Source of the DNA: JADHUC01 sp964617665
Lineage (GTDB): Bacteria; Planctomycetota; Planctomycetia; Pirellulales; Pirellulaceae
Direction of reading: 5' to 3'
DNA: 38,549 nucleotides
Assembly: GCA_964617665.1 (NCBI GenBank)
Contig: CAZUAH010000077.1
Span: 1-38,549 of the forward strand
Shown here: piece after piece, positions 25,876 through 34,859 of the stretch
Layout of the letters: each line of letters starts with the position of its first letter
Position numbering within the stretch: position 1 is the stretch's first letter
Program-made: the position numbers and the translations under genes
The notes under the pieces: model-generated
Databases searched by the model: none
What the model saw: the letters and a program-made list of their open reading frames with translations, nothing else
What the model was told of the DNA's origin: nothing

Positions 25876-27123
25876 ATGTCCAATCAAGACGACTCGGCAG
25901 TGACAAGACGACGGTTCCTGGAGAAGGGCTCGGCCATGGCTGTCGGTGCGGCCCTGGCTTCATCGCCCCAAGTGACGCTGGGCGGTTCCGTGAAGACCGA
26001 AATGAAGTACCGCCGCTTTGGGCGTACGGAGTTGAAGATATCGGAAATCGGCCTTGGATGCGCAACCGGACTGAAATCGCGGACTTTCGGTCCGACGATG
26101 TTCAACCAGTATCGCGAAGATATCCCCGCCATTGTCGACAAGCTGCTAGAACTTGGCGGCAACTTCGTGGCCACGTCGTACGCCTATCATGACACCGAAG
26201 AGATTCTTGGCAACGCGTTAAAGGGCCGTCGCAAGGACGTCATCATTTTCACGTCGCCGGATCCTCCCGAGAACACTCCGGAGGCCGTGATCGAGCGATG
26301 CGAGAGCAGCTTGAAGCACTTCCATACCGACTACATCGACTGCTACTTTTCGCACGGGCGGTGGAGTGAAGCATTCTATGAAGGAGCGTTGAAGCTGAAA
26401 GAGCAGGGCAAGATCCGCTTCATCGGCCTTAGCTGCCACAAGCCGGCGACACATCGTGAACTGGTCGAAGCCGACAAACTGGATTTTGTCTTCCAGCCAT
26501 ACAACTACATGGCCCTGGCAAAATGGACTGAGCGATTTGACCGCGACAGTGTCGAAGACCTGTTCGACTTTTGCAGGAAGAAAGACGTGGGCGTCATCTG
26601 CATGAAGCCCATGACCGGACACTTCGTGCCGAACTGGGCCAAAGACCGATCGAATCCCAAAGTGGCCAAAGTCATGGGCGAGTTAGAGGACTTCGGAGCC
26701 AAACACCTCTACCAGTCGCTGCTGATGTGGGTGTTGAAGAATCCCAACGTTGCCTGTGCCGCAGTGGGAATGAGCACGGTCCAGGATGTCGAGGAAGACT
26801 GCGCGGCGGTCACTGGTCAGTTGACCGCGCTACACCAACGGCTGCTGGAACACTACGCAGCCGCCGCCACGGACGACTATTGCCGCATGTGCGAGACGTG
26901 CCATCCGGCGTGCTCGCAGGGAATCGCCATCGCGGACATCCTTCGTTTCCGCATGTACTACAAGAACTACGGCCACCGCGAGGACGCCCGAGACTACTAC
27001 GCCGCTGTGCCGGAAGACCGGCGGGTAACCGCATGCAACGAATGCGGCCAATGCGAACAGACGTGCCCCAACCGGCTGTCGATCATCGAGAAGCTGAAAG
27101 AAGCCCACGGCCTGCTGGCCTGA
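25876..27123 (+). CDS. Tat-exported aldo/keto reductase-fold protein with C-terminal 2x[4Fe-4S] motifs
   Basis: A 415-aa protein. The ATG at 25876 follows AGGAGAC. TRRRFLEKG (10-18) plus a hydrophobic stretch is a Tat signal. The AKR barrel starts at YRRFGRTELKISEIGLG (45-61). By eye alignment to ordinary AKRs, the catalytic Asp position (NF-x-D-T) reads NFVAT, so Ala99. The Lys position (T-K) reads FTSP, so Ser127. Tyr in SYAY and His160 (YFSHG) remain. The C-terminus has ferredoxin-type sets Cys336/339/342/346 and Cys387/390/393/397. Loss of two tetrad residues argues against ordinary NADPH-carbonyl reduction. An Fe-S-linked redox role outside the cytoplasm is inferred. It converges on the ELW-repeat gene, with 104 bp between them and no clear terminator. 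Confidence 0.85.
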   Translation: MSNQDDSAVTRRRFLEKGSAMAVGAALASSPQVTLGGSVKTEMKYRRFGRTELKISEIGLGCATGLKSRTFGPTMFNQYREDIPAIVDKLLELGGNFVATSYAYHDTEEILGNALKGRRKDVIIFTSPDPPENTPEAVIERCESSLKHFHTDYIDCYFSHGRWSEAFYEGALKLKEQGKIRFIGLSCHKPATHRELVEADKLDFVFQPYNYMALAKWTERFDRDSVEDLFDFCRKKDVGVICMKPMTGHFVPNWAKDRSNPKVAKVMGELEDFGAKHLYQSLLMWVLKNPNVACAAVGMSTVQDVEEDCAAVTGQLTALHQRLLEHYAAAATDDYCRMCETCHPACSQGIAIADILRFRMYYKNYGHREDARDYYAAVPEDRRVTACNECGQCEQTCPNRLSIIEKLKEAHGLLA

Positions 27124-27227
27124 TGTCTCACGACTTCAGCGAATCATGAGGTGTTATGGTGAGGCATGTTGGATGTTTCAGCAGAACAGCGGCCTGAGCC
27201 CGGATCGTTTTCTGATCTTGCTCTACT

Positions 27228-30200
27228 CTAGCTCTGCGCATCCAGCGCAATTGGACGCTCGGTCCAAACCGTCGTGATATCGCGGACTATCTCATCCAGA
27301 ACACTGTCCAAACTGCGGTAGTCACGAGTCGGTATCTGCGCAGCGGTTCTCAATGCGTATGCGGCAACTCCGATCGGGTCAAGGTCGATTGTGCTCTGAC
27401 GCTCGATAGGCCCAGGCGAATCCGAACCGACCTGGGGCTCCGCGGGCCTCGAAATGCGGGACAGCGGCACAAGAACGCCACTATCGAATGTCGTCGCCCA
27501 TGCGGCGATCTGCTGGTCGGTGCGCGGTTGGAGCGATGCAAAGATGGCTTGTCGTGCCCCGTACTCCAATTGGAGGTCGGTGATCGAAGGCAGGATGGCG
27601 GACACGGATGGCGTCGAAAGTCGCTCGTTCGGGACGGTGGTATCTTCGGCCTCAGACGCGACGGCGTCGCGAGCGTTGATGTGCGCAATCATTTCGAGTA
27701 CGTCGAGTGACGTGACAAGCCCATCTCCATTGACGTCGTAGAACGGTGGAGGTACCGCCGGCTTCGCCGGTAGTTCGTGATCGTTTGGATGGGTGTTGAT
27801 GTAGAGAATTGTTGTCAACACATCCAACGTTGTCGTCTCGTCATCGTCGTTGCAGTCAGTGGGCTCAGCAGGATTCTGCCATGGGGAACCGGATTGGATG
27901 GTCAGTGTCTGCTCGGCAAACTGCCCGTACCGATCGGTGCTTCGCACGCGAACGCTGAAATGGTCTTGTGAGTCAGCGTCCACCGGGATGGTCGTCTTCA
28001 GTACATCTCCTTCGATGGTGAAGTCTTCGTTGTCCGCATCGCCCGTTCCGGAGACCAAGGCGTATTGGTAGGGGGCGCTGGGATCAGATTCGTCTGTGCC
28101 CAGATGGCCGACCTGCGTACCGGGTAGGCTGTCGTGGGGGACGAAATCGCCGGACAGCGCGACTTGAACATTCTCTTTGCGAAGCGGCAAGATCCACGGC
28201 TCGCGCCCGTGGGCTGCGTCGACCGCGCTCAGTAGCAGGAGATCACCCGCCGCGACGGCGGGCTGTGGCGAAGAAGAATCGCTTCCCGGGGCAATGTCCG
28301 CGTACAAAGCCGTGCCCTCCGCCGTTCCGTTACTGGTCCATAGTTCGTGTCCGTGGGTGGGGTCACAGGCGCCGAAATACAGCGTTCCGTTGACGTCCAA
28401 CAGTGAAACGGGTGAAGACGAATCGGCCCCAGGATTGATGTCCTTGACCAACACCGTGCCCGCGGCAGTCCCGTCACTCTTCCACAACTCACAACCATTG
28501 GCTTCGTCGCAGGCGCGGAAATATAGCGTCCCGGCCATGTCGGCAAAGTCAGACAGATCGGAATCCGGCGGCCCAGCCCACACGTCCTTGACAAAGCTCG
28601 TTCCAGCCGCCGTCCCGTCGCTCTTCCATAGTTCACACCCGTGGGTCTGGTCGCATGCGCTGAAGAACAGCGTCCCATCTACGGCCGTCAAGTTGTCCGG
28701 TGATGAACTCGGCGCACCCGTCCAGAGGTCTTTGACCAACGTTGTGCCGTCCGCCGTGCCATCGCTCGACCAAAGTTCGCGACCTACGGAATCATCCTCA
28801 ACTGTGAAGTAGAGCGTTCCGTTCATGTTCGTCAGCGAGCGGAGGCTACGGGCACCGCCCAACGTTGTCACCAGTTCGGTGCCCAGTTCCGTGCCGTCGC
28901 TCTTCCACAACTCGTTTGCGTTGTACCACCAGGAAGTGAAGAAAAGCGTGCCGTCGACATCGACAAGCACGGCGGGATTGAATCCCTCGCTTCCCGGCCG
29001 AATATCCTTGACTAACGTTGTGCCAGCAACCGTGCCGTCGCTTTTCCAAAGCTCTTCTCCTGTCGCACTGTTGTGGGCCTTGAAGAATAGCGTGTCATCA
29101 ACGGTTGCAAGCCAAGAAGGAACTCCCCAATAACTGACGCCGCTTCCCGGTCTAATGGGATCGGTTCCTACCGCGGTACCGTCGGTTGTCCAGAGTCCGT
29201 TACCGTGAAAGGCGTCCATCGCAAGGAAGAATGGCGTGCCCTGCATATTCACCGCAGCGCCCGAAAACGATCCGCTGGTTCCGCTGGAGATGTCTTCCAG
29301 CAACTTCGTGCCGTCGGTCGTTCCATCGCTTTTCCATAGCTCGAATCCGGTACTTCCGTCGTCGCCGGCAAAATACAGCGTGCCGCCGATGTTTGCGAGA
29401 TTGTGGACTCCCGACTGGCTTCCCTGACTCACATCCTTGACTAACACGGTTCCATCCGCAGTACCATCGCTCTTCCACATTGCGTTGCCGATGAGACCAT
29501 TATCGGCCGTGAAGTAGAGTGTGCCGTCTACATCGGTCAGATTGCCGGGCCACGAATCGCCCGTGCCCTGGCGGAGGTCCTTGACCACCACGGTTCCTTC
29601 GGCCGTTCCGTCGCTTCTCCAGAGTTCCCGACCGTGGCTGTCGTCGCCTGCCATGAAGAACAACAAGTCGCCTACCTCCACCAAACGGCTTGGGCGATAC
29701 CATGCATCCGGATCGTCGACCGCCTTTACCAGCGTCGTTCCCGCAGACGTCCCATCCGTCTTCCAGAGTTGCCACTCTGCACTGGCCGTATCCTGGAGGA
29801 CGAAAAACACCATGCCGTTCGCATTCGTCAAATCGAGCGGGTAGGAACCTTCGCTGCCTGGCAGAAGGTCCTTGACAAGGGCCGTGCCTTCTTCCGTTCC
29901 ATCGCTCTTCCACAATTCGCGACCATGAACGGAGTCGTACCCAGCAAAAAAGAGCGTGCCATCGACGTGGGTAATGAAGTACTCGCCGCTACTGGCAAAC
30001 ACACTAACATCCACATCTTTCACCTGAACAGTGCCCGCCCCCGTGCCGTCAGTCTTCCACAGAGATCCACCACTAGCGAAATACAGTGTATCGCCTATAA
30101 GAGTCGTGTATTGGGGCCACTGCCAGCGCCGACCGTATGCATCATCTCGTATTGGATATGTTCCGGCCTCGGTGCCGTCGCTTTGCCAGAGTTCCGTCCC

Positions 30201-30701
30201 TTCCGGGCCTTCTGCTCTGAAGTAGACGATTCCACCGAGGGCCGTCAAATCACAACTTCCGAAGCCGCATGCGTCTTCGAATCCCAGCTGGATATCCTTT
30301 ACCCGCACCGTCCCCACGGACGTTCCATCGCTCTTCCACAGTTCCCTGCCAGTGCTCCCGTCGTCGGCCCAGAAGAATAGCGTTCCGTCAACGTTGACGA
30401 GTGAACTCATGTCCGAGGATTCGCTGCCTGGCCGGATGTCTTTGACCAACACGGTCCCCTCGGCCGTGCCATCCGTTTTCCATAGTTCCTCACCGTGCAG
30501 TGTGGTTACTGCCAGGAAAGACACAACGCCGTTGACGTCGACGAAACCTCTCGGATAGGACCAAGTTGGATGGACGTTCAAATCGTTCAGAAAATATGGA
30601 GCGGCGGCTAGTAGAACTCGATCCTCCAGCGGCTCGAACGCAAGACGACGGCGGAAGCCCGATCTGCGGTGCGGAAGGTTGCCACGGGATGCAGTCGTCA
30701 T
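27228..30701 (-). CDS. 1157-aa ELWxxDGT-repeat surface protein with LEPR-XLL-type N-terminus and dockerin
   Basis: An exported or surface protein. The N-terminus RRRLAFEPLEDRVLLAAAP (residues 17-35) is the planctomycete LEPR-XLL-type export signal. Sixteen hyperion-like units of the form ELWxxDGTxxGT run from about residue 70 to 880, alternating with VDGTLFF strands, and probably form a long propeller or solenoid. A cadherin-like module (about 890-985, HFSVRVRSTDRYG) follows. A type I dockerin-like pair of calcium loops comes next (DCNDDDETTTLDVLTTILYIN and DVNGDGLVTSLDVLEMIAHIN). About 140 further residues close the protein. The near-identical repeats make the gene prone to copy-number change and assembly error. 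Its function is unknown. Adhesion or surface structure is inferred. Confidence 0.88.
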   Translation of the reverse strand: MTTASRGNLPHRRSGFRRRLAFEPLEDRVLLAAAPYFLNDLNVHPTWSYPRGFVDVNGVVSFLAVTTLHGEELWKTDGTAEGTVLVKDIRPGSESSDMSSLVNVDGTLFFWADDGSTGRELWKSDGTSVGTVRVKDIQLGFEDACGFGSCDLTALGGIVYFRAEGPEGTELWQSDGTEAGTYPIRDDAYGRRWQWPQYTTLIGDTLYFASGGSLWKTDGTGAGTVQVKDVDVSVFASSGEYFITHVDGTLFFAGYDSVHGRELWKSDGTEEGTALVKDLLPGSEGSYPLDLTNANGMVFFVLQDTASAEWQLWKTDGTSAGTTLVKAVDDPDAWYRPSRLVEVGDLLFFMAGDDSHGRELWRSDGTAEGTVVVKDLRQGTGDSWPGNLTDVDGTLYFTADNGLIGNAMWKSDGTADGTVLVKDVSQGSQSGVHNLANIGGTLYFAGDDGSTGFELWKSDGTTDGTKLLEDISSGTSGSFSGAAVNMQGTPFFLAMDAFHGNGLWTTDGTAVGTDPIRPGSGVSYWGVPSWLATVDDTLFFKAHNSATGEELWKSDGTVAGTTLVKDIRPGSEGFNPAVLVDVDGTLFFTSWWYNANELWKSDGTELGTELVTTLGGARSLRSLTNMNGTLYFTVEDDSVGRELWSSDGTADGTTLVKDLWTGAPSSSPDNLTAVDGTLFFSACDQTHGCELWKSDGTAAGTSFVKDVWAGPPDSDLSDFADMAGTLYFRACDEANGCELWKSDGTAAGTVLVKDINPGADSSSPVSLLDVNGTLYFGACDPTHGHELWTSNGTAEGTALYADIAPGSDSSSPQPAVAAGDLLLLSAVDAAHGREPWILPLRKENVQVALSGDFVPHDSLPGTQVGHLGTDESDPSAPYQYALVSGTGDADNEDFTIEGDVLKTTIPVDADSQDHFSVRVRSTDRYGQFAEQTLTIQSGSPWQNPAEPTDCNDDDETTTLDVLTTILYINTHPNDHELPAKPAVPPPFYDVNGDGLVTSLDVLEMIAHINARDAVASEAEDTTVPNERLSTPSVSAILPSITDLQLEYGARQAIFASLQPRTDQQIAAWATTFDSGVLVPLSRISRPAEPQVGSDSPGPIERQSTIDLDPIGVAAYALRTAAQIPTRDYRSLDSVLDEIVRDITTVWTERPIALDAQS

Positions 30702-31120
30702 GTCAGTCTACGCTCAAGAAAGGCCCGCGGCCGCAGTGACCTGCAATTGCCTGTTAATTGCACGCATGCGGCTCGTGTCTCATGGAATCCGACGGTTCGA
30801 TCCCGCTCACTCCATTGCCAGGCTGAGACGATCACAAACTCGCAGGGGTGACGGGGCACAACCACCATACCTCCAAGATACTATCGCAGTCGAAAATGGC
30901 AATACATTCGGTGCTAAAGCCAGATCCCGTGCAAGAAACGGGGGCTGCGAATTTGAGGGCTGCCTGGTGATCGGCGCACGGCCCGCCGACCACTGTGGTA
31001 CGGAACGAAGGTCAGATTGTAGGCCGGACCGAGCGCAGCGCTGCTCCGGCAATACCGGATATTTCTTGTGAATCCGATGCCGGAACGGCGTCGCTGTCGC
31101 TCCTTGCTGCCGGCCTACGA
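30702..31120. other. 419-bp gap with palindromes and no convincing gene
   Basis: No credible coding region is seen on either strand. It contains a 7-bp inverted repeat TGCAATT (30742-30748) and AATTGCA (30756-30762), 41 bp upstream of the ELW-repeat gene start on the minus strand. That could be an operator or part of its promoter. It also contains palindrome G at 31019-31118. Short open frames across this stretch lack ribosome binding sites and family features. Confidence 0.6.
31019..31118. repeat. Palindromic repeat G (GTAGGCCGG ends)
   Basis: Outer arms GTAGGCCGG (31019-31027) and CCGGCCTAC (31110-31118) are perfect 9-bp inverted copies. They continue inward imperfectly as GAGCGCAGCG against CGCTGTCGCTCC. 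The element directly abuts the 3' end of the Gfo/Idh gene (stop at 31121). It may therefore serve as its 3' hairpin. Confidence 0.7.
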
Positions 31121-32287
31121 CTAGAAACTGAGTTCTATCCTATTGCCCGAGTCGCTTGACTTTCGCATGGCGTCTATGATTGCCGCTACGCGGTATCCAT
31201 CTTCGAACGTCGCGTTGCAGGGATTCATCGGCTTGCCATTGGCCACGGCGTCCAGGAAGTGGAACTTCTCGATGATGTGGCAGTGCTCCCAGCCGATGTT
31301 GTGCCCGTGCGGCCACCAGGGGCCGACGTACGTGTGTTCCGCCTCGGTAACGGAAATTTCCGCAAAGCCCTCGACCTTTGGGCCATCGGGGCTTTCAAGG
31401 CAGGCGAACAAGCTGTTGGGATGCTCCAGATCCCACCGAAGCGACCCCTTCGATGCGTTGATTTCCCACGACAGGAAATTTTTCCTGCCCGTGGCCACTA
31501 CCGAGGACTCCATCACGCCAATCGCGCCGCTGTCGAATTCCAGCACTGCGGCTGTCCCCTCGTCCGACGTCACGTCCGGGCAGCCGGCACTTGGACGCGC
31601 GCGGTCCTCGTTAAATGTCCGAACCAGGGCCGATACGCTCTTGATCTCACCAACCAGGAATCGGCACTGGTCGATGGCGTGGCTGCCGATTCCCTGAAGA
31701 CCGCCCGAGTGCGGCCAAGCGGCATACCATACCTCGTCAGGGCCAAGCGACGGATCGTGCCCGGCCATTTGCAGGTAGTTGACTCGGATCTGGTAGATGG
31801 TTCCGATCTTGCCTGCGTCGATCAGTTCCTTGGCCATTTGCACGGCGGGCATGAACCGGTAGTTAAACGTGCACATCGCCATCCCGGATGACGCAGCGGC
31901 CGCGTCGCGCATTCGCCGAGCGTCATCCACCGCGACCGCAAGCGGCTTTTCGCTAATCACGTGTTTGCCGTTCTCCAATGCGGCGATGCAAGGATCGGGA
32001 TGCACCGGATCGGGGCCGCAGTTGTCCACCACGTCGATCCTTTCGTCCACGACCATTTCGTTCCAGTCGGTGCAGAACTCCTCGTAGCCGTATCTGATTG
32101 CCTCGCGCTCGACGATCTGCTCGTTCTGGTCGCACAGAACCAACAGCCGAGGCATCACGCCTGCGTCCGGATAGATGTAAGGGATTGTCTTGTAGGCGTT
32201 CGCGTGGCACTTGCCCATGAAGCCGCACCCCAAGACGCCCATGCGGAGTTCTTTCCTTCCGTTTGCGGTCACCTTCTGCATAGCCAC
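31121..32287 (-). CDS. Cytoplasmic Gfo/Idh/MocA family sugar dehydrogenase
   Basis: A 388-aa NAD(P)-dependent oxidoreductase. The GTG at 32287 is chosen because AAGGAGAA (32293-32300) sits 5 nt upstream. An ATG two codons later (32281) is the alternative, and a longer frame overlaps the upstream gene. No signal peptide is present. MGVLGCGFMGKCHANAY forms the Rossmann loop, HVISEKPLAVAV carries the EKP motif, and GIGSHAIDQCRFLVGE supplies the active-site His. It is the last gene of a three-gene series, 14 bp after the sugar isomerase stop. It likely oxidises a monosaccharide or inositol-type substrate handled by that isomerase. The substrate is not readable. Confidence 0.9.
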   Translation of the reverse strand: MAMQKVTANGRKELRMGVLGCGFMGKCHANAYKTIPYIYPDAGVMPRLLVLCDQNEQIVEREAIRYGYEEFCTDWNEMVVDERIDVVDNCGPDPVHPDPCIAALENGKHVISEKPLAVAVDDARRMRDAAAASSGMAMCTFNYRFMPAVQMAKELIDAGKIGTIYQIRVNYLQMAGHDPSLGPDEVWYAAWPHSGGLQGIGSHAIDQCRFLVGEIKSVSALVRTFNEDRARPSAGCPDVTSDEGTAAVLEFDSGAIGVMESSVVATGRKNFLSWEINASKGSLRWDLEHPNSLFACLESPDGPKVEGFAEISVTEAEHTYVGPWWPHGHNIGWEHCHIIEKFHFLDAVANGKPMNPCNATFEDGYRVAAIIDAMRKSSDSGNRIELSF

Positions 32288-32301
32288 GGTGGTTCTCCTT
32301 C

Positions 32302-33309
32302 TCAATCTGACAAGATGTGCGCGAGTTTGTCCCTGACCCATTCAGCCGACAGCTTTATGTGCTCGTACTCCAGTTCCCAGGACTCTTCACCGTCCGCCAG
32401 GTTAACCGGCGCGGTCTCCGGGATACCCTTTTCCCAAGACTTCTTCAGATACCACGCCAATCCGTCGCCTGGCGGAGAGGGATGTCGCTGGAAGAACGTC
32501 TCATCCAGGACATCAAGCGTGAACGGTGCAAACTGGGAATGGATCTCGATATTCAGATTCACCTCGGGATGCTGTTCGGCGACGAGTTCGGCAATGGCTG
32601 CTACGTCAATTTCGCCTTCGCCCACCGAGCAGTTCTCTAAGGCCAGCCCTTTATTGGTCCGGATGACTCGATAATTCTTGAAGTGCGTAGTCAGAGTGTA
32701 CGGCGCCATGATCCCAGCCAGCCGCAAAGGATCGTCCAGGTCGAAGGCCAAGTTGGCACAATCCAACGTGAAGCCCAGAGCCGGGCTGTTCACTCGGGAG
32801 AGAATCGAAACGTGTTCGCGCACCGTGAAATCGGCGTGGTTCTCCAAAGCGATTTTCATGCCCATGTCCTCGGCCGCCGAACAGGCTTCTCGAAGGATCG
32901 CCACGGCATCGTCGGCAAGCGAGACCATGTCGTAGCCCTCGTCCCGCGTGAACAGATTGCCGGCCACACATCTGAGCAGCGGCGATCCGAGTTTCTTGGC
33001 GACTCTCAAGTGGTGGACCATGATTTCAGCGTCCGATACCGAAATGTCGTAGCCCGCGTCCGCCAGTAAATCCCGACCTTGCTCCGCCATGGGATGCCAG
33101 TGATAGATCGACCCCATCCCTAGCTCGACGTACAGTCCCCTTTCCTCTGCGAATTCTCGAATCGCATCGAGGTCGTCGTCGCGAAACGATTTGAACGGCG
33201 AGAGTTCAAACAGAATGCCTTTCAGTCCCAATTTGTCGGCCAGCCCAAGGACGCCGATCGGATCCAATCCGGAATTGCGTGTCGAGTACGAATCCAAGCC
33301 AAGCTTCAT
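32302..33309 (-). CDS. Sugar phosphate isomerase/epimerase family (AP endonuclease-2-like TIM barrel)
   Basis: A 335-aa cytoplasmic protein. The ATG at 33309 is chosen because it follows GGAGAAA and overlaps the upstream stop as ATGA. The family acts on sugars such as hydroxypyruvate, inosose or ketoses with a divalent metal. Metal and catalytic positions are visible in order: LYVELGMGSIYHWHP, MKIALENHADFT (Glu), GFTLDCANLAF (Asp), LTTHFKNYR (His) and LNIEIHSQF (Glu). The length is slightly above the common 270-300 residues because of a C-terminal extension. Co-translation with the UroD-like gene and the Gfo/Idh dehydrogenase points to one sugar catabolic step series. Confidence 0.88.
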   Translation of the reverse strand: MKLGLDSYSTRNSGLDPIGVLGLADKLGLKGILFELSPFKSFRDDDLDAIREFAEERGLYVELGMGSIYHWHPMAEQGRDLLADAGYDISVSDAEIMVHHLRVAKKLGSPLLRCVAGNLFTRDEGYDMVSLADDAVAILREACSAAEDMGMKIALENHADFTVREHVSILSRVNSPALGFTLDCANLAFDLDDPLRLAGIMAPYTLTTHFKNYRVIRTNKGLALENCSVGEGEIDVAAIAELVAEQHPEVNLNIEIHSQFAPFTLDVLDETFFQRHPSPPGDGLAWYLKKSWEKGIPETAPVNLADGEESWELEYEHIKLSAEWVRDKLAHILSD

Positions 33310-34622
33310 GATCTTTTCTCCGCTTCTTCTTTCGCGATTTGACACCACCGTACGGCGTTCTCCGGCCGATTGCCCAGAGTGTGATTGTCCTTCATGATCA
33401 ATTCGACGACACAGTCCTTCGTGAAATCCAGCACCTTGCGCAGTCCCTGCCGGATGGAATCCTCGTCGATCGTCGGTGTCGAGATGGCAGCGGGCGCCGG
33501 CTTGATGGACAGGATGTATTTATCTTCGAGGTATTCAGCCATCTTCTCCACATCGGCCCACGGCGACGCTGACACGCGGCGAAGATTGTGGTGCTGTTTG
33601 ACGATATGCCAGCGTCCGTGGACCGGTTCGCAACATCCGTAACACGTCAGCCCGAACCGGTCCATTATTGGCTTCTCGTACGGGAAAATGAACTCCTCGT
33701 ACATGTCGGGCGAAACGCTCACAGTCTCTTGGCTTTCCGTGAAACCCCACATGTCGACACAACGGACGCGCCCATCGAAATCATCCAGAGGCAGTTCGTC
33801 CGTGAATCCGTAACCACCCGATCCGACGTAGGTACCATCATTGTTCAAACTCAACAGACTGTTCGCTTCCAGGTAGTCGAGCTTGTCGAGGTGGCCCTTC
33901 GAGATGATGGCCAACAGTTCCTTCAGTTCAGCGGGGCTATCGACGAGATCGTACATGACGTTGCTCAGGCCGCGCAGCGTTACCGCAGGCCACGTAAGCC
34001 CAAGTGACCACCACCAGATTCCTTTCAGCCGGACGGTCAGAATATCGCCGAAGACCTCTTTGGCGATTTCCAAGCATCCTTCGGTCGTCTGCCAGTCGAT
34101 TTCGAACTCGGGCGAATGGAGCTTCGCCAGATCGGTGTCGTAGTCTTTGACGGGCGAGTCCCACACGCAGGAGCCGAGATCGTCGGTTCGATGATACTCG
34201 GCTTCCAGGCCCCAGTTGTCGGGAGCCACCGTGTAAGGGACATCGAAAAAGGGCTCGACGGGCTTGTCATCGCCCATTTCGTCACCCCAGAAGATCTCCT
34301 TGCGAAGATCCATCTCCCAACGCCGGGCGAGCTTCCCAGTACACGCCATCTGAGATTCAGTGATAATCTCGTTCCAACCGTTTTCCGGGTCGCAAAAAAC
34401 GACAGGTCTGACTTGGTCGAGTCCATTCAGCTTTCGCCACAGTTCGCGCGTATCCGTCATCCGCTGACTCGCAGCGATCTCTGCCACTCGTTCGGCTAGA
34501 GCCCTGAGTACGGCTCGATCCTCCGCCGAAATCGACAGATCTTCAGGCGTAAACCCAGTGACGATCTTACCAGCCGCCGTCTGATCCAATCCCGTAGACG
34601 GGCCGTTGCCGTAATTCTCCAT
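33306..34622 (-). CDS. Uroporphyrinogen decarboxylase/MtaA-superfamily-like protein of unknown function
   Basis: A 438-aa protein. The ATG at 34622 is taken as start with AGGAC upstream. A longer frame to 34673 adds a basic tail without support. The fold resembles the UroD/MtaA-type TIM barrel used by heme biosynthesis and cobalamin methyltransferases. RFGLTCYGCCEPVHGRW (323-338) has three Cys close to a His and looks like a zinc site for methyl transfer. SASPWADVEKM and ISIKPAP follow. It lacks the usual UroD N-terminal Arg-rich substrate motif, so haem synthesis is unlikely. It is co-translated with the sugar isomerase (4-bp overlap) and so probably belongs to carbohydrate catabolism. Demethylation of a methylated sugar is a speculation that would fit. 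Confidence 0.7.
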   Translation of the reverse strand: MENYGNGPSTGLDQTAAGKIVTGFTPEDLSISAEDRAVLRALAERVAEIAASQRMTDTRELWRKLNGLDQVRPVVFCDPENGWNEIITESQMACTGKLARRWEMDLRKEIFWGDEMGDDKPVEPFFDVPYTVAPDNWGLEAEYHRTDDLGSCVWDSPVKDYDTDLAKLHSPEFEIDWQTTEGCLEIAKEVFGDILTVRLKGIWWWSLGLTWPAVTLRGLSNVMYDLVDSPAELKELLAIISKGHLDKLDYLEANSLLSLNNDGTYVGSGGYGFTDELPLDDFDGRVRCVDMWGFTESQETVSVSPDMYEEFIFPYEKPIMDRFGLTCYGCCEPVHGRWHIVKQHHNLRRVSASPWADVEKMAEYLEDKYILSIKPAPAAISTPTIDEDSIRQGLRKVLDFTKDCVVELIMKDNHTLGNRPENAVRWCQIAKEEAEKRS

Positions 34623-34859
34623 GCCATCAAGTCCTAACGCGGCCGTGGGCCGCCGCAAAATCCGAATGGCCAAAACGCGCCGATCGTACGAGAGGCCCTC
34701 TTCGTTTTGAACATTCCTGCTTCGAGTTTTGGATTTGTTTCGAATTTCGTGCTTCGGATTTAGGATTTCGAGAGACTCGCATCACACGCCCAAACGGTTA
34801 CCTGTTGTATCCTCCGCAGGCCGACGCCTCAAGCTCCCTGAACGTCGATCTGGCCATCG
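34623..34859. repeat. 237-bp gap with a degenerate TTCGGATTT-type repeat
   Basis: Around 34725-34775 the sequence repeats related pieces (TTCGAGTTTTGGATTT, TTTCGAATTTCGTG, TTCGGATTTAGGATTT, TTTCGAGAG) in degenerate tandem form. It resembles a decayed intergenic repeat rather than coding DNA. No gene is supported in this gap. The promoter of the UroD-like operon should be within it, but I see no clear boxes. Confidence 0.5.

Noticed and set aside
26875..26920. CxxCH haem c motif (CETCH) in the aldo/keto reductase
   Set aside because: The same cysteines form a C-x2-C-x2-C-x3-C ferredoxin pattern. A single chance CxxCH inside it is not good evidence for cytochrome c.
27124..27227. Bidirectional terminator between the convergent aldo/keto reductase and ELW genes
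   Set aside because: There is no stem of useful length with a T-run in either direction in these 104 bp.
27228..30701. CRISPR-like or tandem DNA array
   Set aside because: The periodic similarity is explained by protein ELWxxDGT repeats in one continuous reading frame. Spacing is irregular and no cas genes exist.
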